This document shows positions 33,519 through 42,861 of a DNA stretch of 64,000 bases, one piece after another. Made by a program: the position numbers and the translations under genes. The DNA is from Fen-1298 sp050015675 (GTDB lineage: Bacteria; Bacteroidota; Ignavibacteria; UBA10030). The notes below the pieces were generated by a model. The model saw only the letters and a program-made list of their open reading frames with translations, made no database searches and was not told where the DNA came from. How positions within the stretch are numbered: the first letter of the stretch is position 1; every line of letters begins with the position of its first letter. The stretch lies in assembly GCA_050015675.1 (NCBI GenBank), contig JBEKAY010000001.1:186001-250000 (forward strand), given 5' to 3'.

Positions 33519-34664
33519 CTAAGAATAACTGACTGAATTGATAACAGGTAACTTTTTCGACATTCTATTGTTTTGTTGTTCCCTAAATTCTTTCGGGGTT
33601 AAGCGCGTGTATTCCTTAAACTGATGGTTGAACACTGACTTGGAATTAAAACCGACTTCATAGAGTATTTCCAGTATTGTCTTTTCATCATTCCCGGTTG
33701 TGGACAATAACCACATACTTTCTTTTATACGAAATTCATTGATGTACCCTTTGAAATTATTTCCGAAGGATTCATTGATGATCTGTGAAAGAATATTGGG
33801 ATTCAACGAAAGATTTTTTGCAATTAACTCTAATGAAATATTCGGGTTTAAATATGGCTTTTCGTTTTCCATATAGTTCTTGAGTTTTCGTAAATATTCT
33901 TTCTTACTCGCTTTGTTTATTTTCCTGCTTTTGTACTTCTCTACGACGTAATAAATTTCCGGTTTTAGTAGCACCAAAAACATGATGGCATTTATGAATA
34001 AAAATACTGTCAGCGCAAAAATACTGCCGGTAAATGCACACCAGTGTGGTCGCTTCAATACCCAGTATGTCGCAAAGGAATTAAGGTTGATACTCCAAAT
34101 GAATATGAATCCTATTAAGAGAACTTGAAGCCAGCCTATGGGAGAAGAACTTCGGATGTTTGAATACATTGTGCGAAATGAGACATGGAAAGGCATTAAT
34201 GTTAAGATTGAAAGAATGATGTAAGTCAAATTGTGTGTGAGTATGAGGATGGTATCATAAATATTTATGCCTGATTTCCAAATAATGAAGTGATTCTCTG
34301 TGACATAGTAAATGGATAAAAGCACCATCGCACTAAGGAAAGGCAACCAATGAAAGAGATTCTTCCTTAATAGGACGTTTTTCCTCGAAAAAGACATCAG
34401 ATAGAAGTAGATCAATGGACCTGTCAAGAATGCAGTTTGTCTTAGCAGGAATATGCTTTTATGCCATTCGATGAAGTATTGAAATGCATAAGTACTGACT
34501 GCAAACGAGTAGAATATTTGTAAAGCAAAAAGGAAGAGAAACGATGCCAAAATCTTGTTCTCGGTTTTATTTCCTCGCTTCGTAATAAAAAAAAACGAGC
34601 ATAATATAAATGTTAGGAATAGGCTCAGAAGTGTAATGCTGCAAAAGAAAACAAAATTAAACAT
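33519..34664 (-). CDS. AraC-family regulator with N-terminal membrane domain
   Basis: A 381-residue regulator. Residues 1-235 hold about seven transmembrane helices, and residues 275-370 form an AraC-type double helix-turn-helix. The first helix-turn-helix lies in ISLELIAKNLSLNPNILSQ, and the second carries the usual EILYEVGFNSKSVFNHQFKE and LTPKEFR signature. Such membrane AraC proteins are frequent in Bacteroidota-group bacteria and probably sense something at the envelope, acting directly on DNA from the membrane. Target genes are unknown; the secreted propeller gene lies 263 bases downstream on the same strand. Confidence 0.9.
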   Translation of the reverse strand: MFNFVFFCSITLLSLFLTFILCSFFFITKRGNKTENKILASFLFLFALQIFYSFAVSTYAFQYFIEWHKSIFLLRQTAFLTGPLIYFYLMSFSRKNVLLRKNLFHWLPFLSAMVLLSIYYVTENHFIIWKSGINIYDTILILTHNLTYIILSILTLMPFHVSFRTMYSNIRSSSPIGWLQVLLIGFIFIWSINLNSFATYWVLKRPHWCAFTGSIFALTVFLFINAIMFLVLLKPEIYYVVEKYKSRKINKASKKEYLRKLKNYMENEKPYLNPNISLELIAKNLSLNPNILSQIINESFGNNFKGYINEFRIKESMWLLSTTGNDEKTILEILYEVGFNSKSVFNHQFKEYTRLTPKEFREQQNNRMSKKLPVINSVSYS

Positions 34665-34853
34665 AGTGTTCGCGTTTCATTATCGAGTGAAACATTTAGA
34701 TGTCACACTAACGTAACCCGCTTTCGTGGGGATGTAGTAATAGAATATTATATTACTTTTTTCCCCTTCAAGCAAACCTACCATTCAAATGCCCTTTCCT
34801 TGCATCTCCCGCCATCGCTCATTATATTGACTCAATATTTATCAGTTCGTGGA

Positions 34854-35879
34854 GTGAAACAACAACGCTTGCAGAATATCCTAGTTGTTCGGACCGATCG
34901 TATCGGGGATGTGATTCTCACACTTCCTACAGTCGAAGCGTTGAAGTTGAATTTCCCGAATGCACACGTTGCGATGTTATTGAACTCGTATACCGCGAGC
35001 TTAGCGGAAGGCATCGCGGATGTTCTTATTTACAATAGAGAAATTTCGCCGAAGCCGTTCTTTGATATGCTGGCGGAACTTCGCCGCGCACGATTTGATG
35101 CGGTTGTGGTTGCCTTCCCACGATTTCGCATCGCTCTTTTATTATGGCTGGCAGGAATCCCAGTCCGCATTGGAACCGGTTACCGATGGTATTCGTTTTT
35201 GTTCAATAAGAAAATCTTTGAGCATCGCAAAACCGTAGGGAAGCATGAAGCGGAATACAATCTCTCACTCTTAAAAGGTTTGGGATGTACAGTATCGTCG
35301 ATGCCCGAAGTAAAGATGGTAATCTCCGAACAGGAAAGAAAAACGGTTTCTGACATTCGTCAATCAATGGGAATTTCTGATGCCGATCGTTTAATATTAT
35401 TGCATCCCGGCAGCGGCGGTTCGGCGCGTGATTGGAAACCGGAAAACTTTGCTCTACTTGCCGCCGCATTTAAGAAGCAGGGATTTTTTGTCGTTATTAC
35501 TGGCGGGAAAGCTGAAACAGAGCTTGTGCATAGTATAGCGCAGAACGCTGGAGAAGGTGTGAAATCATTCGTCAGTAATCTGAGTTTAAAAGAATTCGCA
35601 GCGTTCATTCAAACGGCAAAGTTGTTTGTGGCGAATTCCACAGGTCCGTTGCACATTGCGGCGGCAGTTGGAACTCCAGTTGTAGGATTTTTTGCGCCTG
35701 TGCACGTGATGAGCCCGAAACGCTGGGGTCCATTGACTGACAAGAAAGTAATATTCGTCCCCGACCCGATGCAATGTTCGCGCTGCAAAGGCGGCAAGTG
35801 TCAGGGAAATGATTGCATGGAACAAATAACCGTGAAACAAGTTCTGGAAGCGGTAGTAAAACTAGTAATAGGAAATTAA
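34854..35879 (+). CDS. Glycosyltransferase family 9 (heptosyltransferase-like)
   Basis: About 341 residues of the ADP-heptose:lipopolysaccharide heptosyltransferase type, which extends the inner core of lipopolysaccharide. Key segments are NILVVRTDRIGDVILTLP at the N terminus (acceptor side, catalytic Asp) and LLHPGSGGSARDWKPENFALL. The nucleotide-sugar-side FVANSTGPLHIAAAVGTPVVG is also clear. A Cys-rich end (QCSRCKGGKCQGNDC) carries four cysteines that could bind metal. I place the start at GTG 34854 because the family normally begins just before the first motif; TTG 34800 is the longer option. A DUF3108 gene follows after 47 bases. Confidence 0.88.
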   Translation: MKQQRLQNILVVRTDRIGDVILTLPTVEALKLNFPNAHVAMLLNSYTASLAEGIADVLIYNREISPKPFFDMLAELRRARFDAVVVAFPRFRIALLLWLAGIPVRIGTGYRWYSFLFNKKIFEHRKTVGKHEAEYNLSLLKGLGCTVSSMPEVKMVISEQERKTVSDIRQSMGISDADRLILLHPGSGGSARDWKPENFALLAAAFKKQGFFVVITGGKAETELVHSIAQNAGEGVKSFVSNLSLKEFAAFIQTAKLFVANSTGPLHIAAAVGTPVVGFFAPVHVMSPKRWGPLTDKKVIFVPDPMQCSRCKGGKCQGNDCMEQITVKQVLEAVVKLVIGN

Positions 35880-35926
35880 TAATCGATAAGTAGAAAGTTA
35901 GTGTTTAATCCATTGGAGTTTTGTGA

Positions 35927-36736
35927 ATGAAGAAAATTTTAAACATCCTTATCCTCTCCTTTTCCTTCGTTACTATTTCTTATGTACAAGCGCAGGAGAC
36001 GATGGGATCAAAATCTCATGGTGATCTCCGCACTATAGACCAATCTGCGTTTGCGCTTGGTGAACGATTAGTGTACGACGTCGGGTACAGTTTTATTACA
36101 GCGGGAGAGGCTGTGTTTTCAATTCCTTCGATGGAAACGGTGCACGGAAGAGAATGCTATCAAGTGCTTTTCACGGTAAACTCCACGCGGACCTTTTCAT
36201 TCTTTTATAAAGTTGATGACCGTTATGAAACTATACTGGATAAGAAAGGCATTTTTCCGTGGCGATTTACACAACGAATTCGCGAAGGCAAGTACAAAAA
36301 CGATTTCGCCTCTGAATTCGATCAGATCGGTAACGTTGCGATAACAAAAGCTGGTAGTTACCCGGTTCCGCCATACGTGCACGATGTTGTTTCAGCAATG
36401 TATTATGTACGAACATTAGATTATTCCAAGTGCCGTCCGGGTGATAAAATACTCCTGCAGAATTTTTTTAAGGATACTACATACCAGCTTGCAGTAAAGT
36501 TTCTTGGGTACCAACAAATTTCGGTAGATGCAGGAAAATTCAATTGTGTATTGGTGGAACCGATGATTATGGAAGGCGGATTATTTAAGAGTGAGGGTCG
36601 TATCATTATCTGGATGACAAATGATGAACGGAAGATTCCAGTGAAAGTCAGCACGAAAGTCGTTGTTGGTTCCATCGATGCTGAGTTGCGAGAATACTCT
36701 GGCATCAACGGACAGATTAAGGCAAAGGTAGAATAA
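35927..36736 (+). CDS. DUF3108 exported protein
   Basis: A 269-residue protein with a signal peptide (NILILSFSFVTISYVQA). The mature part matches the DUF3108 pattern, a beta-rich domain beginning ALGERLVYDVGYSFITAGEAVFSI and including RTFSFFYKVDDRYETI, then FPWRFTQRIREGKY. The fold is related to lipoprotein-carrier-like beta barrels, so a role in the periplasm with hydrophobic ligands is possible, but no function is known. It follows the glycosyltransferase closely, suggesting a shared transcript and perhaps a link with envelope synthesis. Confidence 0.82.
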   Translation: MKKILNILILSFSFVTISYVQAQETMGSKSHGDLRTIDQSAFALGERLVYDVGYSFITAGEAVFSIPSMETVHGRECYQVLFTVNSTRTFSFFYKVDDRYETILDKKGIFPWRFTQRIREGKYKNDFASEFDQIGNVAITKAGSYPVPPYVHDVVSAMYYVRTLDYSKCRPGDKILLQNFFKDTTYQLAVKFLGYQQISVDAGKFNCVLVEPMIMEGGLFKSEGRIIIWMTNDERKIPVKVSTKVVVGSIDAELREYSGINGQIKAKVE

Positions 36737-36745
36737 ACTAAAAAT

Positions 36746-36815
36746 CATTCCCGTCCGCCTGCCAGAGTTTGCCTGCTGAACATTCGGCAAGCAGGCGAAG
36801 CGGCTGACAGGAATG
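36746..36815. repeat. Nested imperfect palindrome after DUF3108 gene
   Basis: Outer arms CATTCCCGTCCGC (36746-36758) and GCTGACAGGAATG (36803-36815) pair with two mismatches. Inner arms GCCTGCT (36771-36777) and AGCAGGC (36790-36796) pair perfectly. The element sits ten bases after the DUF3108 stop and might end that transcript, though no T-run follows. The GCCTGCT core also occurs inside the nested insert of the 46.2 kb repeat, so it is likely a member of a related repeat family. Confidence 0.6.
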
Positions 36816-36857
36816 TTTCGATCTTACAATCCACGGACATGATAGGCACAGAGGATT

Positions 36858-37817
36858 ATGTCAAAGTACAAACAAATAAATGTCGCCGGCGTTAAGACGA
36901 TTTCCATCAGGGAACGTAAAAGTAAAGTGACGCCGAAAGATTTTGCCAAACCGCTCGACGCAAAACATGCAAGCTTCAAAGACTTTGCTGATTCGCTGCC
37001 GCACATTCTTGTTGCCGATGAATTGAGGGATTTGGCGAACGACATAGTCCATGCTCACCAAAAAAACAAGCCCGTGATTCTGATGATGGGAGCGCACGTC
37101 ATTAAGGTTGGTCTCTCACCGCTCATCGTTGATTTACTCAGACGCGGTATCATCACCCATGTGGCGATGAATAGTGCAGCGTCAATTCACGATGTTGAGA
37201 CAGCGATGTGGGGGAAGACTTCAGAAGATGTTGCAATGAATTTGATGGATGGAACATTTGGGATGTCAAAAGAAATCGGTGACTTCATTAACCTTGCGCT
37301 TACGAAAGGAATGAAAGAATCAGACGAGGGTTATGGCGAAACACTCGGGAAGAAAATTATTGCAATGAAGGCACAAAACCGAAGTTTGAGTATTCTTGCC
37401 ACGTGCTACGAACTTGGTGTTCCGCTCACCGTGCATGCGGCAATTGGTACGGATATTATTCATCAGCAAGCGACGATGGATGGCGCAGCGACGGGCGAGT
37501 TGAGTTATCGCGATTTCAAAATCTTTGTGAACTCCATTAAACATCTCATTCAAGGCGGCGTCGTGCTCAACTTCGGATCTGCAGTGATTATGCCGGAAGT
37601 TTTTTTGAAAGCGCTCACTGTTGCGCGCAACCTGGGCTACAAAGCGAAAGGATTCTCTACAGCGAACTTCGATATGGTACGCCAATACCGGCCGCAAATG
37701 AATGTTGTCGAACGGCCGACACAAAAATTTGGGCGGGGATATAACTTTACAGGGCATCATGAAATTATGTTTCCGCTGTTTGCCGCAATGATTAAAATTC
37801 AGCTTCCTTCCAGATGA
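36858..37817 (+). CDS. Deoxyhypusine-synthase-like protein of unknown function
   Basis: A 319-residue cytoplasmic protein. Segments such as PVILMMGAHVIKVGLSPLIV, THVAMNSAASIHDVETAM and GKKIIAMKAQNRSLSILATC recall the NAD-binding fold of deoxyhypusine synthase. Where that enzyme has its GGGVPKH-type active site with the substrate-bearing Lys, this one reads LIQGGVVLNFGSAVIMPEVF, so true deoxyhypusine formation is unlikely. Bacteria also lack the eIF5A target. I therefore treat it as a related enzyme on another substrate; the homology call is by eye and uncertain. It is the first gene of a tight plus-strand unit and overlaps the CAAX protease gene by four bases (ATGA). Confidence 0.6.
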   Translation: MSKYKQINVAGVKTISIRERKSKVTPKDFAKPLDAKHASFKDFADSLPHILVADELRDLANDIVHAHQKNKPVILMMGAHVIKVGLSPLIVDLLRRGIITHVAMNSAASIHDVETAMWGKTSEDVAMNLMDGTFGMSKEIGDFINLALTKGMKESDEGYGETLGKKIIAMKAQNRSLSILATCYELGVPLTVHAAIGTDIIHQQATMDGAATGELSYRDFKIFVNSIKHLIQGGVVLNFGSAVIMPEVFLKALTVARNLGYKAKGFSTANFDMVRQYRPQMNVVERPTQKFGRGYNFTGHHEIMFPLFAAMIKIQLPSR

Positions 37818-38761
37818 TAGAATCAAACGAACACATTCCGGAATCAGCAGACAGTGAACAATTAATTGCCGGCGAACCTTCCTTTGTTGATCGGCATGCA
37901 ATCCATCCGCTTTTTTTCGCATTCGCATCGTTAGTGTTCGTATTTCTTCTCTATCAAGTTGGCGGCGGTTTGTTGGCGTTTCTCATTATGGGCGCAACAT
38001 CGGTTACGCGCGACAATGTTTGGACAATGCGCTGGCTTACAATGACCGGACAATTGTGTTTCATTCTTATTCCGACATTTCTACTGGCTCGGCTGTTCAC
38101 TACGCATTTGCGAGAAGTATTTCAATTCAGAATTCCCGGACTGCGCGAATCAACGCTTGCGCTCATATCACTTTTTTCGTTGCAGCGTGTGTTCGAGGCA
38201 TATATGTATTTCCAAGACCGCGTTCCCATGCCGGAAATACTTCGTGAAGTCATTGAACCGATTAAAAAATTGTTCGAGGAATTGACGAAAGTTCTACTTC
38301 GCGCTGATTCACCTTTCGAGCTGTCGGTTGTGATTTTGGTTGTGGCGGTTGTGCCTGCGATTGTAGAAGAACTGCTGTTTCGCGGACTCATCCAAAAAAT
38401 ATTTGAACGATTGATGTCGCCGGTAGTCTCGGCAGTGTTGGCGGGAACGATCTTCGGTTTGTTCCATGTCAATCCGTTTGAAGTTGTTCCGCTCGTGGGA
38501 TTAGGTGTATTCTTTGGATTGCTGAGGTATCGTTCGCAAAGTTTGTTCGTGCCGATAGCGGCACACTTCTTCAATAATCTTATGGCGGCGCTCGCTTCAT
38601 TTTATGGTATGCAGGATGATAATCTGATGGCAGCCGCACAAACGACAACCGGTGTACCTGTGATGATCTTCGAATTAATTGCCTTTGCATTGCTCTTTTT
38701 CTTGACATTTGTACTTTATCTTCGTCTCACACACGATATTTCGCGGCGGATTCATTCATGA
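37814..38761 (+). CDS. CPBP/CAAX-type intramembrane metalloprotease
   Basis: A 315-residue membrane protein with about eight helices. The Abi/CPBP motifs are present: EELLFRGLI (motif 1, the Glu-Glu pair and Arg, near residue 190), FGLFHVNPFE (motif 2, His) and HFFNNLMA (motif 3, His and Asn). Family members include eukaryotic prenyl-protein endoproteases and bacterial proteins tied to bacteriocin immunity or membrane signalling. The substrate here is unknown. Both ends overlap neighbouring genes by four bases, so it is translated with the deoxyhypusine-synthase-like gene and the zinc-ribbon gene. Confidence 0.9.
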   Translation: MIESNEHIPESADSEQLIAGEPSFVDRHAIHPLFFAFASLVFVFLLYQVGGGLLAFLIMGATSVTRDNVWTMRWLTMTGQLCFILIPTFLLARLFTTHLREVFQFRIPGLRESTLALISLFSLQRVFEAYMYFQDRVPMPEILREVIEPIKKLFEELTKVLLRADSPFELSVVILVVAVVPAIVEELLFRGLIQKIFERLMSPVVSAVLAGTIFGLFHVNPFEVVPLVGLGVFFGLLRYRSQSLFVPIAAHFFNNLMAALASFYGMQDDNLMAAAQTTTGVPVMIFELIAFALLFFLTFVLYLRLTHDISRRIHS

Positions 38762-39222
38762 GAACAATGAACACCTGCAAGAATTGCTCAACGCAACTTA
38801 AAGACGGACAAAAGTTTTGCGGTATGTGTGGTGCGCTCATCGACGCAAGTGAAGAAAACGTTTTTAAGGTTGAATGCGAAACGCATCCGGATCATTACGC
38901 GGTTGGTCTTTGCGTTATCTGCGGCAAGCCGGTTTGTTCTGACTGCGAAGTGAAGAACGAAGGAAAGATTTTGTGTGCTGATCCTGAGCATAGGATGGTG
39001 CATCAAGATTGGCGCGTGTTGTATCAACCGGATTCGGAATTTGAAGCGGAAGCACTCGTGCATAATCTTGCGGACGGCGGAATCGAAGCAAAAACTTTTT
39101 CTTTGCATGACCACGTTACAACGCACTGGTTGAACGAAAACCGTGTGCTCTTGTTTGTTAGAAAAACGGAAGATGAAAAAGCAAAAGCACTTCTTAGAGA
39201 ATTGAATCTTATAGATAGTTAA
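38758..39222 (+). CDS. Zinc-ribbon / B-box-like protein with DUF2007-type end
   Basis: A 154-residue soluble protein made of three parts. First is a zinc ribbon, CKNCSTQLKDGQKFCGMCG, with two Cys-x-x-Cys knuckles. Second is a B-box-like finger, CETHPDHYAVGLCVICGK then CSDC and CADPEH. Third is a C-terminal 65-residue domain starting VLYQPDSEFEAEALVHNLAD, which resembles DUF2007 (putative signal-transducing, PII-like ferredoxin fold). It could be a protein-protein adaptor. ATGA overlap with the upstream protease gene implies coupled translation, and cdsA follows 35 bases later. Confidence 0.78.
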   Translation: MRTMNTCKNCSTQLKDGQKFCGMCGALIDASEENVFKVECETHPDHYAVGLCVICGKPVCSDCEVKNEGKILCADPEHRMVHQDWRVLYQPDSEFEAEALVHNLADGGIEAKTFSLHDHVTTHWLNENRVLLFVRKTEDEKAKALLRELNLIDS

Positions 39223-39257
39223 TAACCAATAATCACTCTTAACTGATCGTTGAAAAA

Positions 39258-40208
39258 ATGTCAAAATTTGAAAATCTCTCCATACGCGTACTCGTCGCGC
39301 TCATCGCAATTCCAATTATTTTATGGATGACTATGCTCGGCGGATATTTCTTTTTCTTCCTTATTGCCGTCATTTCGTCACTTACATTGTATGAATTCTA
39401 CGGACTGGCAGAAGCCAAAGGCGCCGCCCCGCTGAAAACTCTCGGGCTTATTGCAGGGGTTATTATCAATGCTGTGTTTGTGTACGAACGGTTTCAGGTC
39501 GATATCTACCAATTCATTCTTAATCATTTTAGCATTCATCTTTCGATGTTCTCACAGCATCAACTTCTCACAGTTGTTTTGCTGAAACTTATACTGCTGA
39601 CATTGCTCATTGAATTGTTCCGAACTAAAGGTTCGCCGATAATCAACATCGCTACAACGATATCAGGTGTGCTGATCGTATCGCTCTGCTTCGGTACACT
39701 TATTTTCTTGCGTGAATTATTTCCCTATGGATTTCCCGTGTACAAATTTTTTGCGACAGGTTATGCCGATGATCTTCAGCTTGCTCAAATCAATCATTGG
39801 GGCGGATACACGGTCATTGCTGTCTTTGCATCGATTTGGATGTGCGATACGGCGGCGTACTTTGGCGGATTGACATTTGGCAGACATCGCTTGTTCGAGA
39901 GTGTCAGTCCGAAAAAAACATGGGAAGGTGCGGTCTTTGGTTTTATCTTCTCCATATTGACGATGGCGGCTGCAAAAATATTGGTGCTTGGTTATCTTAC
40001 ATTTCACCATGCGATTGTTATCGGTGTGCTCATTGGAACATTCGGACAATTGGGTGATCTTATCGAATCCCGTTTTAAGCGGGACGCCGGATTAAAAGAT
40101 TCTTCTAAACTCATTCCTGGGCATGGCGGTGTGTACGACCGATTTGACAGTTTGGTTTATATCTCACCGATTGTGTATCTTTATATTGATTTCGTTGTGC
40201 TGTCGTGA
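39258..40208 (+). CDS. cdsA: Phosphatidate cytidylyltransferase
   Basis: A 316-residue inner-membrane enzyme making CDP-diacylglycerol from phosphatidic acid and CTP, the branch point of phospholipid synthesis. About eight hydrophobic helices are present, and the diagnostic C-terminal signature is clear: SPKKTWEGAVFGF, then LGDLIESRFKRDAGLKDSS and IPGHGGVYDRFDSL, with the conserved Lys-Arg and Asp pairs. Length is slightly above the usual 270-285 because of an extended loop around residues 80-105. It sits between the zinc-ribbon gene and rimO. Confidence 0.95.
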   Translation: MSKFENLSIRVLVALIAIPIILWMTMLGGYFFFFLIAVISSLTLYEFYGLAEAKGAAPLKTLGLIAGVIINAVFVYERFQVDIYQFILNHFSIHLSMFSQHQLLTVVLLKLILLTLLIELFRTKGSPIINIATTISGVLIVSLCFGTLIFLRELFPYGFPVYKFFATGYADDLQLAQINHWGGYTVIAVFASIWMCDTAAYFGGLTFGRHRLFESVSPKKTWEGAVFGFIFSILTMAAAKILVLGYLTFHHAIVIGVLIGTFGQLGDLIESRFKRDAGLKDSSKLIPGHGGVYDRFDSLVYISPIVYLYIDFVVLS

Positions 40209-40232
40209 CAATAATCGTATAGAAAGATATGT

Positions 40233-41519
40233 GTGTCTGAAAAGTCAAAGATCAATGTAGTTACGCTCGGATGCCCAAAGAACATTGTTGACTCGGAATA
40301 CCTTCTCGGTCAATTAAAGCACAGCAATATCCAACTCGTTGCAAACGCAGATGATGCCGATACCGTTGTCATCAACACCTGCGGATTTATTAAGGATGCG
40401 AAGCGGGAATCCATCGACGCTATTATGGAAGCGGTGGGTAAGAAGAACCGCGGTGAACTGAAGAAAATTGTAGTTATGGGATGCCTTGCAGAGCGATTCA
40501 AAAAAGAACTCGCCGCCGAAATTCCGGAAGTCGATTCATATTTTGGCACAAACCAATTGCGCGATGTGCTTAAAGATCTTGACGTGGATTATAAAAGCGA
40601 ATTGCTCGGCGAACGTTTTCTGACAACGCCGAATCATTTTGCTTATTTAAAAATCTCCGAAGGCTGTGACAATCCATGCTCGTTCTGTGCGATCCCGCTT
40701 ATGCGCGGGCAGCACCGAAGCAAGCCGATTGGCGAGGTTGTCCATGAAGCGCGGCTGCTGGCAGAAAAGGGTGTGAAAGAACTCATCGTCATTGCGCAAG
40801 ACACTACATACTACGGATTGGATTTGTACGGCGAGCGGCGTCTTGCAAAACTTCTTGGTGAGTTAAACGATATCGATGAAATCAAATGGATCCGGCTTAT
40901 GTACGCATATCCCGCAAAATTTCCGTCTGATGTCATTGAGGCGTTTCAAAAATTCCCAAAACTGTGCCGTTATATCGATATACCAATCCAACATAATTCT
41001 GACAGCGTACTGAAGTCAATGAGGCGCGGCGCTACGGAACGCTCAACGCGGGATTTGTTGTTACGCTTCAAGAGTGAAATACACGGTGTTGCGCTACGTA
41101 CCACGCTCATCGTCGGGTATCCCAATGAAACGGAAGATGATTCCAAAGCGCTATGCGATTTTGTGAAGGAGATGCGTTTCCATCGTCTTGGTGTCTTTAC
41201 ATATTCGAAAGAAGAAGGTACCGCGGCATTTGAACTTGACGATTCAGTTTCGGAAGAAATAAAACTGGAACGGCAGGCGGCGATTATGGAAATACAAAAG
41301 GATATTTCAGAACAGTACAATAAATCTTTGATCGGAAAAACGGTGAAGGTCTTGATTGATTCTCAGGATGGAGAATTCTTTATGGGCAGAACAGAATGGG
41401 ACGCACCGGAAATCGACCAAGAAGTATTTGTGAGCAGCCGCCAGCCACTGAAGATCGGAACATTCCATGAAGTTACCATTACCGATGCAGTGGAATACGA
41501 TTTATTTGCATCGGTGTGA
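40233..41519 (+). CDS. rimO: Ribosomal protein S12 methylthiotransferase RimO
   Basis: A 428-residue radical-SAM enzyme that adds a methylthio group to a conserved aspartate of ribosomal protein S12. The N-terminal domain binds an iron-sulphur cluster with cysteines in TLGCPKNIVDSE, NTCGFI and MGCLAERF. The radical-SAM cluster is in EGCDNPCSFCAIP (Cys-x3-Cys-x2-Cys). A TRAM domain ends the protein (GKTVKVLIDSQDGEFFMGRT onward). Length and order separate RimO from MiaB. The GTG start follows AGAAAG. It lies 24 bases after cdsA and 24 bases before the GWxTD gene, within one apparent unit. Confidence 0.95.
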   Translation: MSEKSKINVVTLGCPKNIVDSEYLLGQLKHSNIQLVANADDADTVVINTCGFIKDAKRESIDAIMEAVGKKNRGELKKIVVMGCLAERFKKELAAEIPEVDSYFGTNQLRDVLKDLDVDYKSELLGERFLTTPNHFAYLKISEGCDNPCSFCAIPLMRGQHRSKPIGEVVHEARLLAEKGVKELIVIAQDTTYYGLDLYGERRLAKLLGELNDIDEIKWIRLMYAYPAKFPSDVIEAFQKFPKLCRYIDIPIQHNSDSVLKSMRRGATERSTRDLLLRFKSEIHGVALRTTLIVGYPNETEDDSKALCDFVKEMRFHRLGVFTYSKEEGTAAFELDDSVSEEIKLERQAAIMEIQKDISEQYNKSLIGKTVKVLIDSQDGEFFMGRTEWDAPEIDQEVFVSSRQPLKIGTFHEVTITDAVEYDLFASV

Positions 41520-41543
41520 TGTTCACGTTGCGAGGCAAATAAT

Positions 41544-42857
41544 ATGTCATACGTACAGTCAAGCTGGAAAAATTTAATATGTACAACAATCTTCGCGGTT
41601 GGAATGGTTGGTGCATGCCTGCACGCACAGATTGAGAGTACGCATCCAGATGAAGCAATATCTAATTTGTTTGTTGAAGCATTCGCATCTGCATCTGATC
41701 AACCTGGCAAAGGGCGCATAGATATCTATGTTCAAGTTCCGTATCCAGAAATAAGCTTCTTCAGAGAGGGAGAACAATATAGTGGGCGATTTGAAATTTC
41801 CGCAGCAGTGTCTTCTCAGGAAAAACAACAGCTCTGGCAAAAAAGTCAGATTGTAGAATTGCATCCGAAGGATTTTTCGCAAACCGTTTCCAACCGTTTT
41901 TTCAGCCTGAAGCAATTTTCCACGGATCTTGCACCGGGAAATTATGAACTCCTTCTCCAAGTAACAGATCAAGAGTCGAAGAAGGCGGAAGTATCCAAAC
42001 GATTCATCGTTGTTAAAGACTTTGAGAATGATACGCTGGCATTGAGTGATGTGATGTTTGTCCATCGAACGACCTTCGATGGCACGCGCAAAAATATTGT
42101 CCCAAATCTAACCGGAATGATAAGTAAAGAACAAACCAGCTTCTATCTCTTTTTCGAAATCTACAATCGTGCTCAAATCGATTCGGTTCAGTTAATCTGC
42201 AAGTTCATAAATCAAAAACAGAACGTTGTTGCGCAGCGAACAAAAAGCGAGTTACTCGCAGGTAATCGAACGCAAACGATCTGGCAGATCGACACGCTTT
42301 CAATTGTTCCCGATCAATATATACTTATAGTGGAAGCCGCGGGAAATTCTAAAGCTGATTCAGGCAAATCATTTCGCACGTCTGTGTCCCGTACCTGCAT
42401 CGTTCGAATGAAGAATATGCCGCTTATTATTACCGATATTGATAGGGCAACAGAACAACTTCTGTACATTGCCAAAGGAAGCGAAATCTCTTACATCAAA
42501 GAAGCGGCAACTCCGGATGAGAGACAGAAACGGTTTCTTGAATTCTGGTCCAAGCAGAATACCGATCCCAAAGCATCGCATAATGATTTGATGGAAGAAT
42601 ACTATGCGCGCGTGGAATATGCCAATAAAAACTACACGAACTATATGGAAGGATGGAAAACTGATCGAGGAATGGTGTTGATCCGATTTGGTCCGCCGCA
42701 AAATATAGAGCGTCATCCCTTCGATTCAGACAACAAACCGTACGAAATTTGGTACTACTATGACCAAAATCGGGAATTCATTTTTATAGATGAATCAGGG
42801 TTTGGGGACTACCGGCTTCGATATCCCGAGACTGATTTGTGGGGAAGGGTACGGTGA
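41544..42857 (+). CDS. GWxTD-domain exported protein
   Basis: A 437-residue exported protein with an N-terminal signal peptide (TTIFAVGMVGACLHA). The first 270 residues are beta-rich. The last 130 or so carry the GWxTD domain, visible as EGWKTDRGMVLIRFGPPQNI and then YEIWYYYDQNREFIFIDESGFGDYRL. The domain is found mainly in the Fibrobacteres-Chlorobi-Bacteroidota group and has no established function. It is followed immediately by a BamA/TamA-like gene, and the reading frames nearly touch, so the two products probably act together at the outer membrane. That last step is inference. Confidence 0.88.
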   Translation: MSYVQSSWKNLICTTIFAVGMVGACLHAQIESTHPDEAISNLFVEAFASASDQPGKGRIDIYVQVPYPEISFFREGEQYSGRFEISAAVSSQEKQQLWQKSQIVELHPKDFSQTVSNRFFSLKQFSTDLAPGNYELLLQVTDQESKKAEVSKRFIVVKDFENDTLALSDVMFVHRTTFDGTRKNIVPNLTGMISKEQTSFYLFFEIYNRAQIDSVQLICKFINQKQNVVAQRTKSELLAGNRTQTIWQIDTLSIVPDQYILIVEAAGNSKADSGKSFRTSVSRTCIVRMKNMPLIITDIDRATEQLLYIAKGSEISYIKEAATPDERQKRFLEFWSKQNTDPKASHNDLMEEYYARVEYANKNYTNYMEGWKTDRGMVLIRFGPPQNIERHPFDSDNKPYEIWYYYDQNREFIFIDESGFGDYRLRYPETDLWGRVR

Positions 42858-42861
42858 AGCA

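Noticed and set aside
37320..37928. A 202-codon open frame on the minus strand
   Set aside because: It lies antisense to the well-supported deoxyhypusine-synthase-like gene and shows no signal peptide, motif or ribosome-binding site.
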